NCBI GenBank assembly: GCA_021774955.1 | Contig: JAJFIN010000253.1 | Span: 1 to 24,643 of the forward strand | Source of the DNA: Alphaproteobacteria bacterium | GTDB lineage: Bacteria; Pseudomonadota; Alphaproteobacteria; M2410 | Direction: 5' to 3' | Length of the DNA stretch: 24,643 bases | Part shown: in pieces, positions 1 through 8,325 of the stretch | Layout of the letters: each line of letters starts with the position of its first letter | Position numbering within the stretch: the first letter of the stretch is position 1 | Made by a program: the position numbers and the translations under genes | The notes under the pieces: model-generated | The model's input: the letters and a program-made list of their open reading frames with translations, nothing else | Told to the model about the DNA's origin: nothing | Database searches by the model: none

Positions 1-476
1 TCATTGGTGCCCATGACAAAGCACGACAAAGGCACGTTCGGTTTTGCCGCTTCGGCCGCAATCTCCTTGGCATTGAGCATAGCGAGCGGCGTTTCCATCA
101 TCGCCCACAACGCAATGCTTGGGCCACCGCCAGCTTCTTTCATGGCGTTCGTGACTTGGGTAACGTCGGTCGCTGTATTGATCTTCGGCACCAGGATCGC
201 ATCGGGACCGGCTTCCACCGCGGCCAGAATATCAGCCCGTCCCCAAGACGTATCGAGCCCATTGACCCGGATGATAACCTCCCGCTTGCCATAGCCGCCC
301 GCTTTGACGGCATCGCAAACTTGGATGCGCGCGGCGTCTTTTCCTTCTGGTGCCACTGAATCTTCTAAGTCCAAGATCACACCGTCGGCGGGAATTGACT
401 TCGCCTTTTCCATAGCGCGTTCATTGGCGCCGGGCATATAAAGCAGGCTCCGTCGCGGTCTTGTCTCACTGGTCAT
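1..476 (-). CDS. CoA-ester lyase (HpcH/HpaI, CitE-like), 3' end outside window
   Basis: The visible 158 codons read as the N-terminal half of a CitE-like beta-barrel lyase. The family cleaves or forms C-C bonds in CoA esters such as malyl-CoA or citramalyl-CoA, or hydrolyses such esters, using Mg2+. Recognisable pieces in order are RRSLLYMPGANERAMEKA near the start, DGVILDLEDSV, EVIIRVNG, AILVPKI, the metal-site segment MMETPLAMLN, and FVMGTN at the window edge, where the family usually continues with DL. The start is ATG at 476, with AGGA about 10 bases upstream. The frame is open to base 1, so the C-terminal half is missing only because the window ends. The gene lies 115 bp downstream of the molybdopterin oxidoreductase on the same strand; no functional link is evident. 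The family is secure; the exact substrate cannot be told from half a protein. Confidence 0.88.
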   Translation of the reverse strand, partial: MTSETRPRRSLLYMPGANERAMEKAKSIPADGVILDLEDSVAPEGKDAARIQVCDAVKAGGYGKREVIIRVNGLDTSWGRADILAAVEAGPDAILVPKINTATDVTQVTNAMKEAGGGPSIALWAMMETPLAMLNAKEIAAEAAKPNVPLSCFVMGTN

Positions 477-591
477 ATGCGTGCGTCCTCACTGGCCCCT
501 GTCCGAGGTCTTTTACACTGGTCGTTTGAGCCTGTAGGCCATGCCATACCAGCACTCTTTGGTCAAGGTCGAAGCGCAGGTTTGTAATCGA

Positions 592-2811
592 TTACGAAGG
601 AATAGGCCGTACACTGACAGGAAGTGCGCTCATGCGTGGGATGCCAGAAAACTTGTCATAGTCATCTTCGACACTGGCGAGCGCGCCGGTATTGCTGCCT
701 TGCGCGCGGACATTTGGATTTCCTTTGGGAGAATCACCAAAGGCGTGCGCCATAGAGACAAGCCCGCGGCGCAATGTCTCATCGGGCGCAACGAAGCTCG
801 GGATCGCACCATGCGGCGACGCCACCTCGACGCTATCACCGTCTGAAAGGCCCAGCTCAGCGAGATCTTGCGGATGCATATAGGCCGGATTGTAAGAACC
901 GCCTTTACGAATGAGCGACGGCAGATCGCGGCCGGCCGAATTATAAACATGGGCCATGCGCCGGCTGATCATCAGATAAGGATAGGCCTCGCCTTCGCGG
1001 TGAGCGACGATCACCGCGTCCTTCATGGCGCGAAGTTCAGCCATCATGTCCTCATTGCCAACCTCCAGGCGCGCGGTGCAATCGGTATCTTTCGGAGCGG
1101 CACAGATATCTTCTGGATAAAGTTTTCCGTTCGGATGTTTCTTAACCTCCGAAAGCGGAACCCGCGAGCCGGTGGTCAAGAGCTCCAAAAATTCATCCGA
1201 TGTCGGTTTATTTTCCATGTCGAGGCTGATAAAACCTCCATCCTCGCGCGCGGTAGCCGTTCCCGACGGCAATTGAAAGACAAACAGGTCAAGCCCCATA
1301 CGTTGGGCCAACCCATAGAAAAATTCCCATTCCTCGATAAGGTCAGAACCTTCGGGCGGATCCATCAGCTTCGGCGCATACATGCCGAACGGCTCGCACA
1401 GGCCCCAAAGCGCATTATAGGTTTCAATCGATTCAACCAAATAAGACATCGTTGGCACTTCGAGCGAAATCTTCGGCGCGATTACATAGTCAGCCTGCTT
1501 CGCCGAGGAAGACATTTTGATGTCGATCTGAACGAACAGGTCAAGCTTGTCGAGCGCCTCGACAATCCGGTCTTGATCGGGAATAGCCGCGACCGGATTG
1601 CCGCCGCAAGAAAATAACATCCGCACGCGGTCATCGCCCTCAAGGAGGATTTCATCGGCGAGCGCGGCCGTCGGCATGCCTGACCCCATCGCGCAGAGAT
1701 CGCGCACGCGTAGTTTCACGTCCGGATTGACCGCCGGTTTGGGTGGTTCGGCTTGCGCTTTCGGTGTCGCGCGCGGCAGAAGCACGCCGGGATTGGGCAC
1801 CGGCTCGCCTTCCTTAATGAAGCGACCGCAAAGCCCATTGAGGCAATTCAGCAAATATTCATTGAGGCTTGAGCGGCCCGACATGTTAAAGCCCGTGGCC
1901 CCTGCCGCGATACCGCGCTTGGCGCTGGCAAACATCCGTGCTGCCGCAATAATTTTTTCGGCCGGAACATCGGCGCGCGCACTCGCCACTTCCGGCGTAT
2001 AAGCATCAACTTCCGCCCGCAATGCTTCCAAGCCTTGGATATTCTCGCTGACAAAATCATGATCGATCAAATCTTCCGCCAAGATCACATGGATCATCGC
2101 CGCCAAGATCACCGCGTCTTCTCCCGGCCTCGGCTGCAAGTGAATATGGGCGCGCTTGGCGGTTTCGGTTTCGCGCGGATCGATCACAATCAGTTTCAGC
2201 CCATTGTCCAAAGCATCGGTCAAACGCCGCGCCGGGTTTTGGCACGGCACACCGCCGCCGCTGATCGAAATCAGCGGGTTATTACCAATCAGCAAACTAA
2301 CATCAGACCCATCAAGCAATTGCGGACCCGCCAACCAATGGCCAAACAAAGCCGCGGCAATCTCTTTGCCCGGCTGATCAATCGTCGCGCTTGAAAAAAT
2401 CATCGGTGTGCCATTGAGCGCGCCCCAGGCGCCCGCGGATAATCCCGCGCCCGGATAAGGCGCTGAATAGGTGCCGATATACATGGCCAGACTGCGCGGC
2501 CCATGCTTGCCGATAACGCTCTGTACCTTCTCGGCGATTTCATCCATCGCCACCTCAATCGGAATGTCCTGATAAGAACCGTCGGGCATGCGCTTTTGCG
2601 AATGATAAAGCCGCTCTGGATGATGGATCTGTTCAGGCAAAGCCTGGCCGCGCGAACAACAAAACCCGAAATAGGTTGGGCTTTCTTTGTTGCCGGTCAC
2701 CTTGACCGGTTTGCCATCTTGCATGTCGACCGAAATCGGACAGCCCGCATGGCAAAACCGGCAAAGCGATGCATGTGTTGTTATTTCTCCATTGCTTTTG
2801 GTTTCACTCAT
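592..2811 (-). CDS. Molybdopterin oxidoreductase, Fe-S containing (DMSO reductase superfamily)
   Basis: A 739-residue catalytic subunit of the molybdopterin-guanine-dinucleotide enzyme superfamily. The N-terminus carries a [4Fe-4S] site with Cys17, Cys20, Cys24 and Cys51/52 (C-x2-C-x3-C-x26-C). Further in are LLIGNNPLIS, VIDPRETETAKRAHIHLQ followed by RPGEDA (cofactor binding), and a C-terminal dinucleotide-binding domain with LGLSDGDSVEVASPHG. The frame stays open upstream to 2904, but ATG 2811 has a GGAGG about 5 bases before it and begins just ahead of the Fe-S motif. The extra upstream codons also run into an intergenic repeat, so 2811 is preferred. No signal peptide or twin-arginine motif is seen, so it is probably cytoplasmic. 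The molybdenum ligand is not obvious; the segment FSSATIDQPGK sits about where it would be expected. No partner electron-transfer subunit lies next to it. Substrate unknown. Confidence 0.9.
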   Translation of the reverse strand: MSETKSNGEITTHASLCRFCHAGCPISVDMQDGKPVKVTGNKESPTYFGFCCSRGQALPEQIHHPERLYHSQKRMPDGSYQDIPIEVAMDEIAEKVQSVIGKHGPRSLAMYIGTYSAPYPGAGLSAGAWGALNGTPMIFSSATIDQPGKEIAAALFGHWLAGPQLLDGSDVSLLIGNNPLISISGGGVPCQNPARRLTDALDNGLKLIVIDPRETETAKRAHIHLQPRPGEDAVILAAMIHVILAEDLIDHDFVSENIQGLEALRAEVDAYTPEVASARADVPAEKIIAAARMFASAKRGIAAGATGFNMSGRSSLNEYLLNCLNGLCGRFIKEGEPVPNPGVLLPRATPKAQAEPPKPAVNPDVKLRVRDLCAMGSGMPTAALADEILLEGDDRVRMLFSCGGNPVAAIPDQDRIVEALDKLDLFVQIDIKMSSSAKQADYVIAPKISLEVPTMSYLVESIETYNALWGLCEPFGMYAPKLMDPPEGSDLIEEWEFFYGLAQRMGLDLFVFQLPSGTATAREDGGFISLDMENKPTSDEFLELLTTGSRVPLSEVKKHPNGKLYPEDICAAPKDTDCTARLEVGNEDMMAELRAMKDAVIVAHREGEAYPYLMISRRMAHVYNSAGRDLPSLIRKGGSYNPAYMHPQDLAELGLSDGDSVEVASPHGAIPSFVAPDETLRRGLVSMAHAFGDSPKGNPNVRAQGSNTGALASVEDDYDKFSGIPRMSALPVSVRPIPS

Positions 2812-2892
2812 CGCGCCCTCCATTGTGCCCAAGCCAATGCGGCAATCGTCCCACACGAAACAAAGCACGTCAACGCGAACCCAGCTCGAAAA

Positions 2893-3020
2893 ATACAACG
2901 TCATGGTGAGGAGGCGCGAAAGCGCCGTCTCGAACCATGGGCTTAATACTCCAAATTCAGTGGTCGTCGCCCATCCTTCGAGACAGGGCTATCGCCCTTC
3001 CTCAGGATGACGTTGTGTAT
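2893..3020. repeat. Composite palindromic intergenic repeat, copy 1
   Basis: A 128-bp imperfect inverted repeat fills the space between two genes. The left arm (2893-2942) begins ATACAACGTCAT and ends GTCTCGAACCATGGGC. The right arm (2969-3020) reads GCCCATCCTTCGAGAC and ends GGATGACGTTGTGTAT. Each arm itself contains a smaller palindrome, for example GGCGCGAAAGCGCC at 2912-2925. The half-unit (TTCGAGAC...CTCCTCA) recurs at 12208-12301, 13660-13693 and 13730-13823. The right end touches the stop codon of the methyltransferase gene at 3021. Similar TTCGAGAC/CCTCAGGATGA elements are common between genes in Alphaproteobacteria; that comparison is from memory. Confidence 0.8.
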
Positions 3021-3881
3021 TCAACGCACCGCCCAAGCCATACGCACATAGGTCGGCATCTCGCGCCCGTCTTGCCGGCCTTCAAAAAACCGCCGCCGAC
3101 CCGCGTCGACATCGTCATGGTCGAGACGGGCAAATCCGGCATCCTCAAACACGGTTTTTATTTCTTCGGTCTCATAGGCATTAACAAACGGCTCATTCTC
3201 ACCCGAAGTATAATCATTCATGATACGGATGATCGCGCAATCATCTTCAGAAAGCTCAGCCCGCACCGGCATATAGTCAAACATAAGCACACTACCCGGC
3301 GCCGTGCATTGTGACACCCGCGCGATCGTATCGACCACGCTTTCCTTGCTCAAATAAGGCACGACCCCGGCCCAGGCAATAAGGCTCGGCGCCCCGGGAT
3401 CATAGCACGTTTGGGTAAGCGCCTCATCGACACCGCTGACCTCAAAATCACACGCCGCATAATGAAGGTTGCCCGGGGCGTGCCACTCATTGGCCTGCAT
3501 GCGGGCCTGCTTAAAGCTTTGCGAATCCGGATGATCGACTTCGAAGATTTGCAAATCCGCCATAGACGGGTCTTGGCGCAGCGCATAAGAATCAAGCCCC
3601 GCCCCCAGCAAAACATATTGGCGCAACCCTTGCGCATACATGGCCGCCAACCGGTCTTCAATCAACCGTGCGCGATAAGGCAAAAAAATACGCGAGTTTT
3701 GCAAACCCGGATGAGGGTCCGGCGGGGTCTTCAACAAATCCAGAAACGGCATCATCTCCGGCGCCACAAAATCGCGCGCCAGCGGGTCTTCAAAAATATA
3801 CGGCGGTTTATCGAACTCCATATGAGCAACGCGCGAAAGCGCCACCATCTGCGCCGTCATACTGGCTTGACCGTCTTCCAT
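3021..3881 (-). CDS. Class I SAM-dependent methyltransferase (leucine carboxyl methyltransferase family)
   Basis: A 286-residue protein of the bacterial Ppm1/LCM-like methyltransferase group (Pfam LCM type, TIGR00027-like). Supporting features are the N-terminal segment with DPLARDFV (about residues 32-39), the pre-motif RARLIEDRLAAM, and the SAM-binding glycine motif YVLLGAGLDSYALR at about residues 89-102. The acidic segment FEVDHPDSQ follows, and a C-terminal region contains LIAWAGVVPYLSKESV. Members methylate small molecules or carboxylates; the substrate cannot be predicted here. ATG 3881 is used; GGGA lies about 7 bases upstream, and an internal Met at residue 8 is the alternative. It is flanked on both sides by palindromic repeats (2893-3020 and 3908-3996), so it looks like an independent unit rather than part of the asd-leu operon. 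Confidence 0.85.
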   Translation of the reverse strand: MEDGQASMTAQMVALSRVAHMEFDKPPYIFEDPLARDFVAPEMMPFLDLLKTPPDPHPGLQNSRIFLPYRARLIEDRLAAMYAQGLRQYVLLGAGLDSYALRQDPSMADLQIFEVDHPDSQSFKQARMQANEWHAPGNLHYAACDFEVSGVDEALTQTCYDPGAPSLIAWAGVVPYLSKESVVDTIARVSQCTAPGSVLMFDYMPVRAELSEDDCAIIRIMNDYTSGENEPFVNAYETEEIKTVFEDAGFARLDHDDVDAGRRRFFEGRQDGREMPTYVRMAWAVR

Positions 3882-3907
3882 AGAATTCCCGCGTTTCGAT
3901 TATTGCC

Positions 3908-3996
3908 TAATTATGGGGACAGTTTACTTAATTCAAAAATCATCCAATATTACGCAGTATTCTGCGGACGAATTAAGTAAACTGTCCCCATAATTA
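3908..3996. repeat. 27-bp perfect inverted repeat element (REP/RAYT-like hairpin)
   Basis: Bases 3908-3934 and 3970-3996 are perfect inverted copies, 27 bp each, containing TGGGGACAGTTTACTTAATT. The 35-bp centre holds a second small hairpin, CGCAG-TATT-CTGCG at 3953-3966. The right end lies 2 bp from the asd stop codon. I recall the GGGGACAGT(T/A)TACTTA sequence from elements accompanying IS200-like REP-associated tyrosine transposases, but no transposase is present here. The structure could also act as a bidirectional transcription stop or mRNA-stabilising hairpin at the 3' end of the asd transcript. Confidence 0.85.
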
Positions 3997-3998
3997 CT

Positions 3999-5027
3999 TC
4001 AAGCCGCCTTCTTGCTCAAGTGCCGCTCGACCAATAGCTCAGCGATTTGCACGGCATTAAGCGCCGCGCCTTTGCGTAAGTTATCCGAGACCACCCAGAT
4101 ATTGAGGCCGTTCTCGATGGTCGGGTCCATGCGCACGCGGCTGACAAAGGTCGCGTAATCGCCGACGCATTCAATCGGCGTCACATAGCCTTCGTCTTCA
4201 CGCTTATCGACCAATAGAACGCCGGGCGCATTGCGCAACACTTCGCGGGCTTCATCATCGGTAATCGGATTTTCAAATTCCAAATTAACGGCTTCCGAAT
4301 GGCCAACAAAAACCGGCACCCGCACCGAGGTCGCTGTCAGTTTGATCTTCGGGTCGAGGATTTTTTTGGTTTCAACATTGAGCTTCCACTCTTCTTTGGT
4401 CGAGCCATCCTCCATAAAGTCGTCGCAATGCGGAATAACATTAAACGCAATTTGTTTGGTATATTTGGATTTTTCAACGCTGTCGCCGACCATGATCGCG
4501 CGCGTCTGTGTCCACAATTCATCCATCGCGTCTTTGCCTGAGCCTGAAACCGATTGATAGGTCGAGACAATAGCCCGCTTGATCACCGCGGCATCGTGAA
4601 GGGGCTTGAGCGCGACCACAAGTTGCGCCGTCGAGCAATTCGGGTTGGCGATGATATTGCGTTTCGTATAGGTATCGATGGCTTCGGGATTAACCTCGGG
4701 CACGATCAGCGGCACATCGGAATCCATCCGGAAATGGCTGGAATTGTCGATGACGACTGCGCCTTTGGCGGCCATTTTTGGCGCCCATTCTTTTGCGGTT
4801 TCGCCTCCTGCTGCGAGCAGCACAATATCAACACCGGTGAAATCAAATTGATCGAGCGCCTTGCATTTTAGATTACGGTCACCAAACGAAACTTCAGTGT
4901 TCAAGCTCCGACGGGAAGCAAGCGGGATCAGTTCAGACACCGGAAACTTCCGCTCACTGAGAATATTGAGCATTTCCCGACCGACATTTCCGGTCGCACC
5001 AACAACGGCTACACGATATGACATCAC
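3999..5027 (-). CDS. asd: Aspartate-semialdehyde dehydrogenase
   Basis: Reduces L-aspartyl-4-phosphate to aspartate semialdehyde with NADPH in the cytoplasm, the branch point to lysine/diaminopimelate, threonine and methionine. The 342-residue length is normal. The NADP-binding motif VVGATGNVGREML is at residues 8-20 and the catalytic cysteine is Cys131 in NPNCSTAQ. SVSGSGKDAMDEL lies around 159-171, and the catalytic histidine is His243 in FVGHSEAVNLEFE. The start is one of two adjacent ATG codons (5027 or 5024). It follows leuB by 30 bp on the same strand, so it is probably the last gene of leuC-leuD-leuB-asd. A palindromic element starts just past its stop codon. Confidence 0.97.
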   Translation of the reverse strand: MMSYRVAVVGATGNVGREMLNILSERKFPVSELIPLASRRSLNTEVSFGDRNLKCKALDQFDFTGVDIVLLAAGGETAKEWAPKMAAKGAVVIDNSSHFRMDSDVPLIVPEVNPEAIDTYTKRNIIANPNCSTAQLVVALKPLHDAAVIKRAIVSTYQSVSGSGKDAMDELWTQTRAIMVGDSVEKSKYTKQIAFNVIPHCDDFMEDGSTKEEWKLNVETKKILDPKIKLTATSVRVPVFVGHSEAVNLEFENPITDDEAREVLRNAPGVLLVDKREDEGYVTPIECVGDYATFVSRVRMDPTIENGLNIWVVSDNLRKGAALNAVQIAELLVERHLSKKAA

Positions 5028-5057
5028 TCTATTCGCTCTTCAATTCTTAGGCAGCGT

Positions 5058-6167
5058 TTAAGCCGCTAGATTATCCAATTCACGCAATATGGCATCGCCC
5101 ATGACGCCCGTTGAAACCCGCGCTTTACCCGGCTGCATGATATCGCTGGTGCGCAAACCGCCGGCAAGGACTTGCGCCACAGCGCGCTCAATCAAGTCTG
5201 CATCTTCGCCCATGTCGAAGGAGTAACGCAATGCCATGGCAAAACTCATGATGGCGGCAATCGGGTTGGCCAATTCCTGGCCAGCAATATCCGGTGCCGA
5301 TCCATGAACCGGCTCGTAGAGAGCGCAGCGACGGCCGTCACTATCCTCTGCCCCCAGTGCTGCCGACGGCAGCATACCGAGTGACCCAGTCAACATTGAG
5401 GCTTCATCCGATAAGATGTCGCCGAACAGATTGTCGGTGACAACCACGTCGAATTGCTTGGGTTCACGCACCAATTGCATGGCGCAAGCATCAGCCAACA
5501 TGTGCTCAAATTCGATATGCGCATATTCTTCGACGTGGAGTTTTTCAACTTCCTCACGCCACAACAGGCCTGATTCCATGACATTCGATTTTTCACAAGA
5601 CGTCACTTTGCCGTCGCGTTTTTCAGCCAATTCAAAAGCCACGCGCGCCACGCGAATGATTTCGTGTGTGTCATAGACTTGGGTATTCACCCCGCGCCGC
5701 TCGCCATTGGGCAGATCGGTGATGCCGCGCGGTTCGCCAAAATAAACCCCGCCGGTAAGCTCGCGCACGATCATAATATCGAGCCCACTGACAAATTCAG
5801 GCTTCAAAGACGAGGCGTCGGTCAAAGCATCAAAGCAAATCGCCGGGCGTAGATTAGCAAAGAGTTCTAAATCTTTTCGGATGCGCAGGAGGCCTGCTTC
5901 CGGTCGCTTATCGTAATCGACCTTGGCCCATTTCGGCCCGCCAACGGCGCCCAACAAAACCGCACCCGCTGACTTCGCTTTGTCGATGGTTTCATCGGTG
6001 ATAGCAACACCGTGGACATCATAGCAAGCCCCACCGATGAGCGCGTCATCAATTGTGAACTTTACTGAGCGCCGCTTGTCCATCCACTCAATAACGTGGC
6101 GCACTTCGTCCATGACTTCAGGGCCGATGCCATCGCCTGCGACAATCAAGAGTGACTTATCCGACAT
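5058..6167 (-). CDS. leuB: 3-isopropylmalate dehydrogenase
   Basis: Catalyses NAD-dependent oxidative decarboxylation of 3-isopropylmalate, the third step of leucine synthesis. At 369 residues it has family length. Visible motifs are IVAGDGIGPEVMDEV at the N-terminus, GAVGGPKWAKV, the substrate-binding segment LRIRKDLELFANLRPA, VRELTGGVYFGE, and VVTDNLFGDILSDEASML with the metal-binding aspartates. NAD-binding EPVHGSAPDIAG comes near the C-terminus. The frame can be extended to a GTG at 6185, but ATG 6167, with AAGGAA about 11 bases upstream, gives the usual N-terminus. It lies 30 bp after leuD and 30 bp before asd. Confidence 0.97.
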   Translation of the reverse strand: MSDKSLLIVAGDGIGPEVMDEVRHVIEWMDKRRSVKFTIDDALIGGACYDVHGVAITDETIDKAKSAGAVLLGAVGGPKWAKVDYDKRPEAGLLRIRKDLELFANLRPAICFDALTDASSLKPEFVSGLDIMIVRELTGGVYFGEPRGITDLPNGERRGVNTQVYDTHEIIRVARVAFELAEKRDGKVTSCEKSNVMESGLLWREEVEKLHVEEYAHIEFEHMLADACAMQLVREPKQFDVVVTDNLFGDILSDEASMLTGSLGMLPSAALGAEDSDGRRCALYEPVHGSAPDIAGQELANPIAAIMSFAMALRYSFDMGEDADLIERAVAQVLAGGLRTSDIMQPGKARVSTGVMGDAILRELDNLAA

Positions 6168-6197
6168 AGGGGGAATTTCCTTCACGCAATAATAAAC

Positions 6198-6803
6198 TTA
6201 GAGCCACGGTTGGGCGCTGGCTCTGTTTTTTTCAAATTCAGTAATATTCTTTTCTGCTTCAAGCGTGACGCCAATTTCATCGAGCCCCTCAAGCAGGGCC
6301 TGTTTGCGCGCAGCATCGATTTCAAACGAAAGCGTACCGCCATCCGGCCCCTTGATGGTTTGGTTTTCAAGATCGATTTCAATGATGGCATTGGCACCGC
6401 GCTCGGCATCATCCATCAACAGATCAATCTGGTCTTGCGGCAGCGCAATGGGCAAGATGCCGTTCTTAAAGCAATTATTGTAAAAAATATCGGCAAAGCT
6501 CGGGGCAATCACACAGCGAATACCAAAGTCGGCAATCGCCCACGGCGCATGCTCGCGGCTCGATCCACAGCCGAAATTATCACCACAGACGAGGATTTTC
6601 GCGTCCCGGTATTGAGGCTTGTTTAAAACAAAATCCGGTTGTTCTTTGCCGTCATCGTCATAGCGCATCTCATCGAACAGATGCTTGCCCAGACCAGAGC
6701 GTTTGATGGTTTTCAAAAACTGTTTGGGAATGATCATATCGGTATCGACATTGATCATGTTGAGCGGTGCGGCAACCCCCGTAAGCTTGTCGAACTTTTC
6801 CAT
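6198..6803 (-). CDS. leuD: 3-isopropylmalate dehydratase small subunit
   Basis: Small (swivelling domain) subunit of isopropylmalate isomerase, which pairs with LeuC to interconvert 2- and 3-isopropylmalate. It has the typical 201 residues. Diagnostic motifs are DMIIPKQFLKTI near the N-terminus, the substrate loop CGDNFGCGSSREHAPWA, and FADIFYNNCFKNGILPI. ATG 6803 is preceded by GAGGG lying inside the end of leuC. leuC and leuD are separated by a single base, so translation is very likely coupled, which suits the two subunits of one enzyme. Confidence 0.97.
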   Translation of the reverse strand: MEKFDKLTGVAAPLNMINVDTDMIIPKQFLKTIKRSGLGKHLFDEMRYDDDGKEQPDFVLNKPQYRDAKILVCGDNFGCGSSREHAPWAIADFGIRCVIAPSFADIFYNNCFKNGILPIALPQDQIDLLMDDAERGANAIIEIDLENQTIKGPDGGTLSFEIDAARKQALLEGLDEIGVTLEAEKNITEFEKNRASAQPWL

Positions 6804-6804
6804 T

Positions 6805-8217
6805 TCAATCCCTCACCTGATAATCGCGCACATCGGCAAGATGGCCGGAGATGGCAGCGGCGACAGCCATGGCTGGGCTCATCAAATGTGTGCGCCCGCC
6901 TTTACCTTGACGGCCTTCGAAATTCCGGTTCGATGTCGACGCACAGCGCTCACCCGGGGCAAGCTTGTCAGCATTCATGGCCAAGCACATGGAGCATCCC
7001 GGCTCACGCCATTCAAAACCGGCCTCAAGAAAAATCTTGTCCAAGCCTTCGGCTTCCGCCTGTTCTTTAACCAGGCCCGAGCCTGGCACCACGATGGCGT
7101 TCACATGAGCGGCCACCTTTTGGTCTTTTGTGACCGCCGCTGCCGCGCGCAAGTCCTCAATCCGGCCATTGGTGCACGAGCCGATAAAGACTTTGTCGAC
7201 CGGAACCTCCGTAAGCGGCGTCCCCGGCGTCAGCCCCATATAGGCGAGCGCCCGTTCAGCTGCTTCTTTCTTACCGGCATCGTCAATTGCCGAAGGATCG
7301 GGAACGGCACTGGTAATTGGCAGAACCTGTTCAGGGCTCGTGCCCCAAGTGATCAGCGGCGCGATGTCTTGCGCCTTGAGCACAATCTCATGATCGAAAT
7401 GCGCACCATCATCGGAGCTAAGTTTCGACCATTCACTCACAGCCATTTCCCAGGCGCCTGCTTTCGGGGCTTTGGGACGGCCCATCAAATAGTCGAAGGT
7501 TTTTTGGTCCGGCGCCACCAGACCGGCGCGCGCACCCGCCTCAATGGTCATATTACACAGCGTCATGCGCCCTTCCATGGTCAAGGCTTCAACCGCCTCG
7601 CCGGCATATTCGATGACATAACCCGTGCCGCCGGCCGTGCCGATTTTACCGATGATCGCCAGCGCCATATCTTTGGCGGTCACGCCGTGGGGGAGTTCGC
7701 CATCGACGCGCACGCGCATGTTTTTAGATCGTTGTGAGATCAATGTCTGTGTCGCCAAAACATGTTCAACTTCCGACGTGCCGATACCGAAAGCCAGTGA
7801 GCCAAAAGCGCCATGGGTCGAGGTGTGGCTATCGCCGCAGACAATCGTCGCCCCAGGCAATGTGAAACCCTGTTCCGGTCCGGTGACATGCACGATGCCC
7901 TGGCGGATATCCTCCATCGGATAAATTTCGACGCCGAAAGTCGCGCAATTATCGAGCAGGGTATCGATCTGCAATTTGGATTCAGGATCGCTGATGCCCG
8001 CCGAGCGATCAGTGGTCGGAACATTGTGATCGGGCACAGCCAGGGTGCGTTCAGGATGGCGAACTTTCCGTCCGGCCAAGCGCAACCCTTCAAAGGCTTG
8101 CGGGCTCGTCACTTCATGCACCAGGTGACGGTCGATATATAGGATCGTGGTGCCGCCCTCTTGTTCACTAACAATATGGGCGTCCCAGATTTTGTCGTAA
8201 AGCGTACGCAGGCTCAC
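6805..8217 (-). CDS. leuC: 3-isopropylmalate dehydratase large subunit
   Basis: Aconitase-family large subunit of isopropylmalate isomerase, carrying the [4Fe-4S] cluster. It is 470 residues, normal for the bacterial LeuC type. The cluster cysteines are Cys348 (FIGSCTNGRIEDLR), Cys408 and Cys411 (REPGCSMCLAMN). Substrate and active-site segments include VPDHNVPTTDR, CGDSHTSTHGAFG and GIGTSEVEHVLATQ. The start codon is GTG at 8217, giving the family N-terminus MSLRTLYDKIWDAH; only weak purine-rich sequence (GGGAG, GAAG) lies upstream. It is the first gene of a leuC-leuD-leuB-asd unit, with its own candidate promoter at 8238-8265. Confidence 0.96.
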   Translation of the reverse strand: MSLRTLYDKIWDAHIVSEQEGGTTILYIDRHLVHEVTSPQAFEGLRLAGRKVRHPERTLAVPDHNVPTTDRSAGISDPESKLQIDTLLDNCATFGVEIYPMEDIRQGIVHVTGPEQGFTLPGATIVCGDSHTSTHGAFGSLAFGIGTSEVEHVLATQTLISQRSKNMRVRVDGELPHGVTAKDMALAIIGKIGTAGGTGYVIEYAGEAVEALTMEGRMTLCNMTIEAGARAGLVAPDQKTFDYLMGRPKAPKAGAWEMAVSEWSKLSSDDGAHFDHEIVLKAQDIAPLITWGTSPEQVLPITSAVPDPSAIDDAGKKEAAERALAYMGLTPGTPLTEVPVDKVFIGSCTNGRIEDLRAAAAVTKDQKVAAHVNAIVVPGSGLVKEQAEAEGLDKIFLEAGFEWREPGCSMCLAMNADKLAPGERCASTSNRNFEGRQGKGGRTHLMSPAMAVAAAISGHLADVRDYQVRD

Positions 8218-8237
8218 TGCTTCTATACTCCCGGTTT

Positions 8238-8265
8238 TTTATAAGCCGACCGGGAACGTTAGCAA
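8238..8265 (-). promoter_or_regulatory. Candidate sigma70 promoter for leuC-leuD-leuB-asd
   Basis: Read on the minus strand, TTGCTA (8265-8260) is followed after 16 bp by TATAAA (8243-8238). Transcription would begin about 10-15 bases before the leuC GTG, giving a very short leader. The spacer and -10 lie within a weak inverted repeat, CCCGGT...ACCGGG. Inferred from consensus match only. Confidence 0.5.
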
Positions 8266-8277
8266 ACTTGTGCATCC

Positions 8278-8325
8278 CCGAGGGCCTTTGGCTCTCGGCG
8301 CATGATCACTTTTGTGAACCGAGAG
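8278..8325 (-). other. Two mutually exclusive hairpins between rplS and leuC
   Basis: On the minus strand, segment 1 (CTCTCGG, 8325-8319) can pair with segment 2 (CCGAGAG, 8298-8292), or segment 2 (CCGAGAGCC) can pair with segment 3 (GGCCCTCGG, 8286-8278) across a three-base loop. Segment 2 can therefore be in only one hairpin at a time. No U-run follows the second hairpin, so it is not a classical intrinsic terminator. It could be a processing or rho-dependent stop site after rplS, or a leu leader remnant. Confidence 0.5.

Noticed and set aside
868..1617. Long plus-strand open frame
   Set aside because: Antisense to the molybdopterin oxidoreductase, with no recognisable domain; a shadow frame.
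2812..2904. N-terminal extension of the molybdopterin oxidoreductase
   Set aside because: The extra 31 codons precede a good GGAGG-ATG start and run into the intergenic repeat at 2893-3020.
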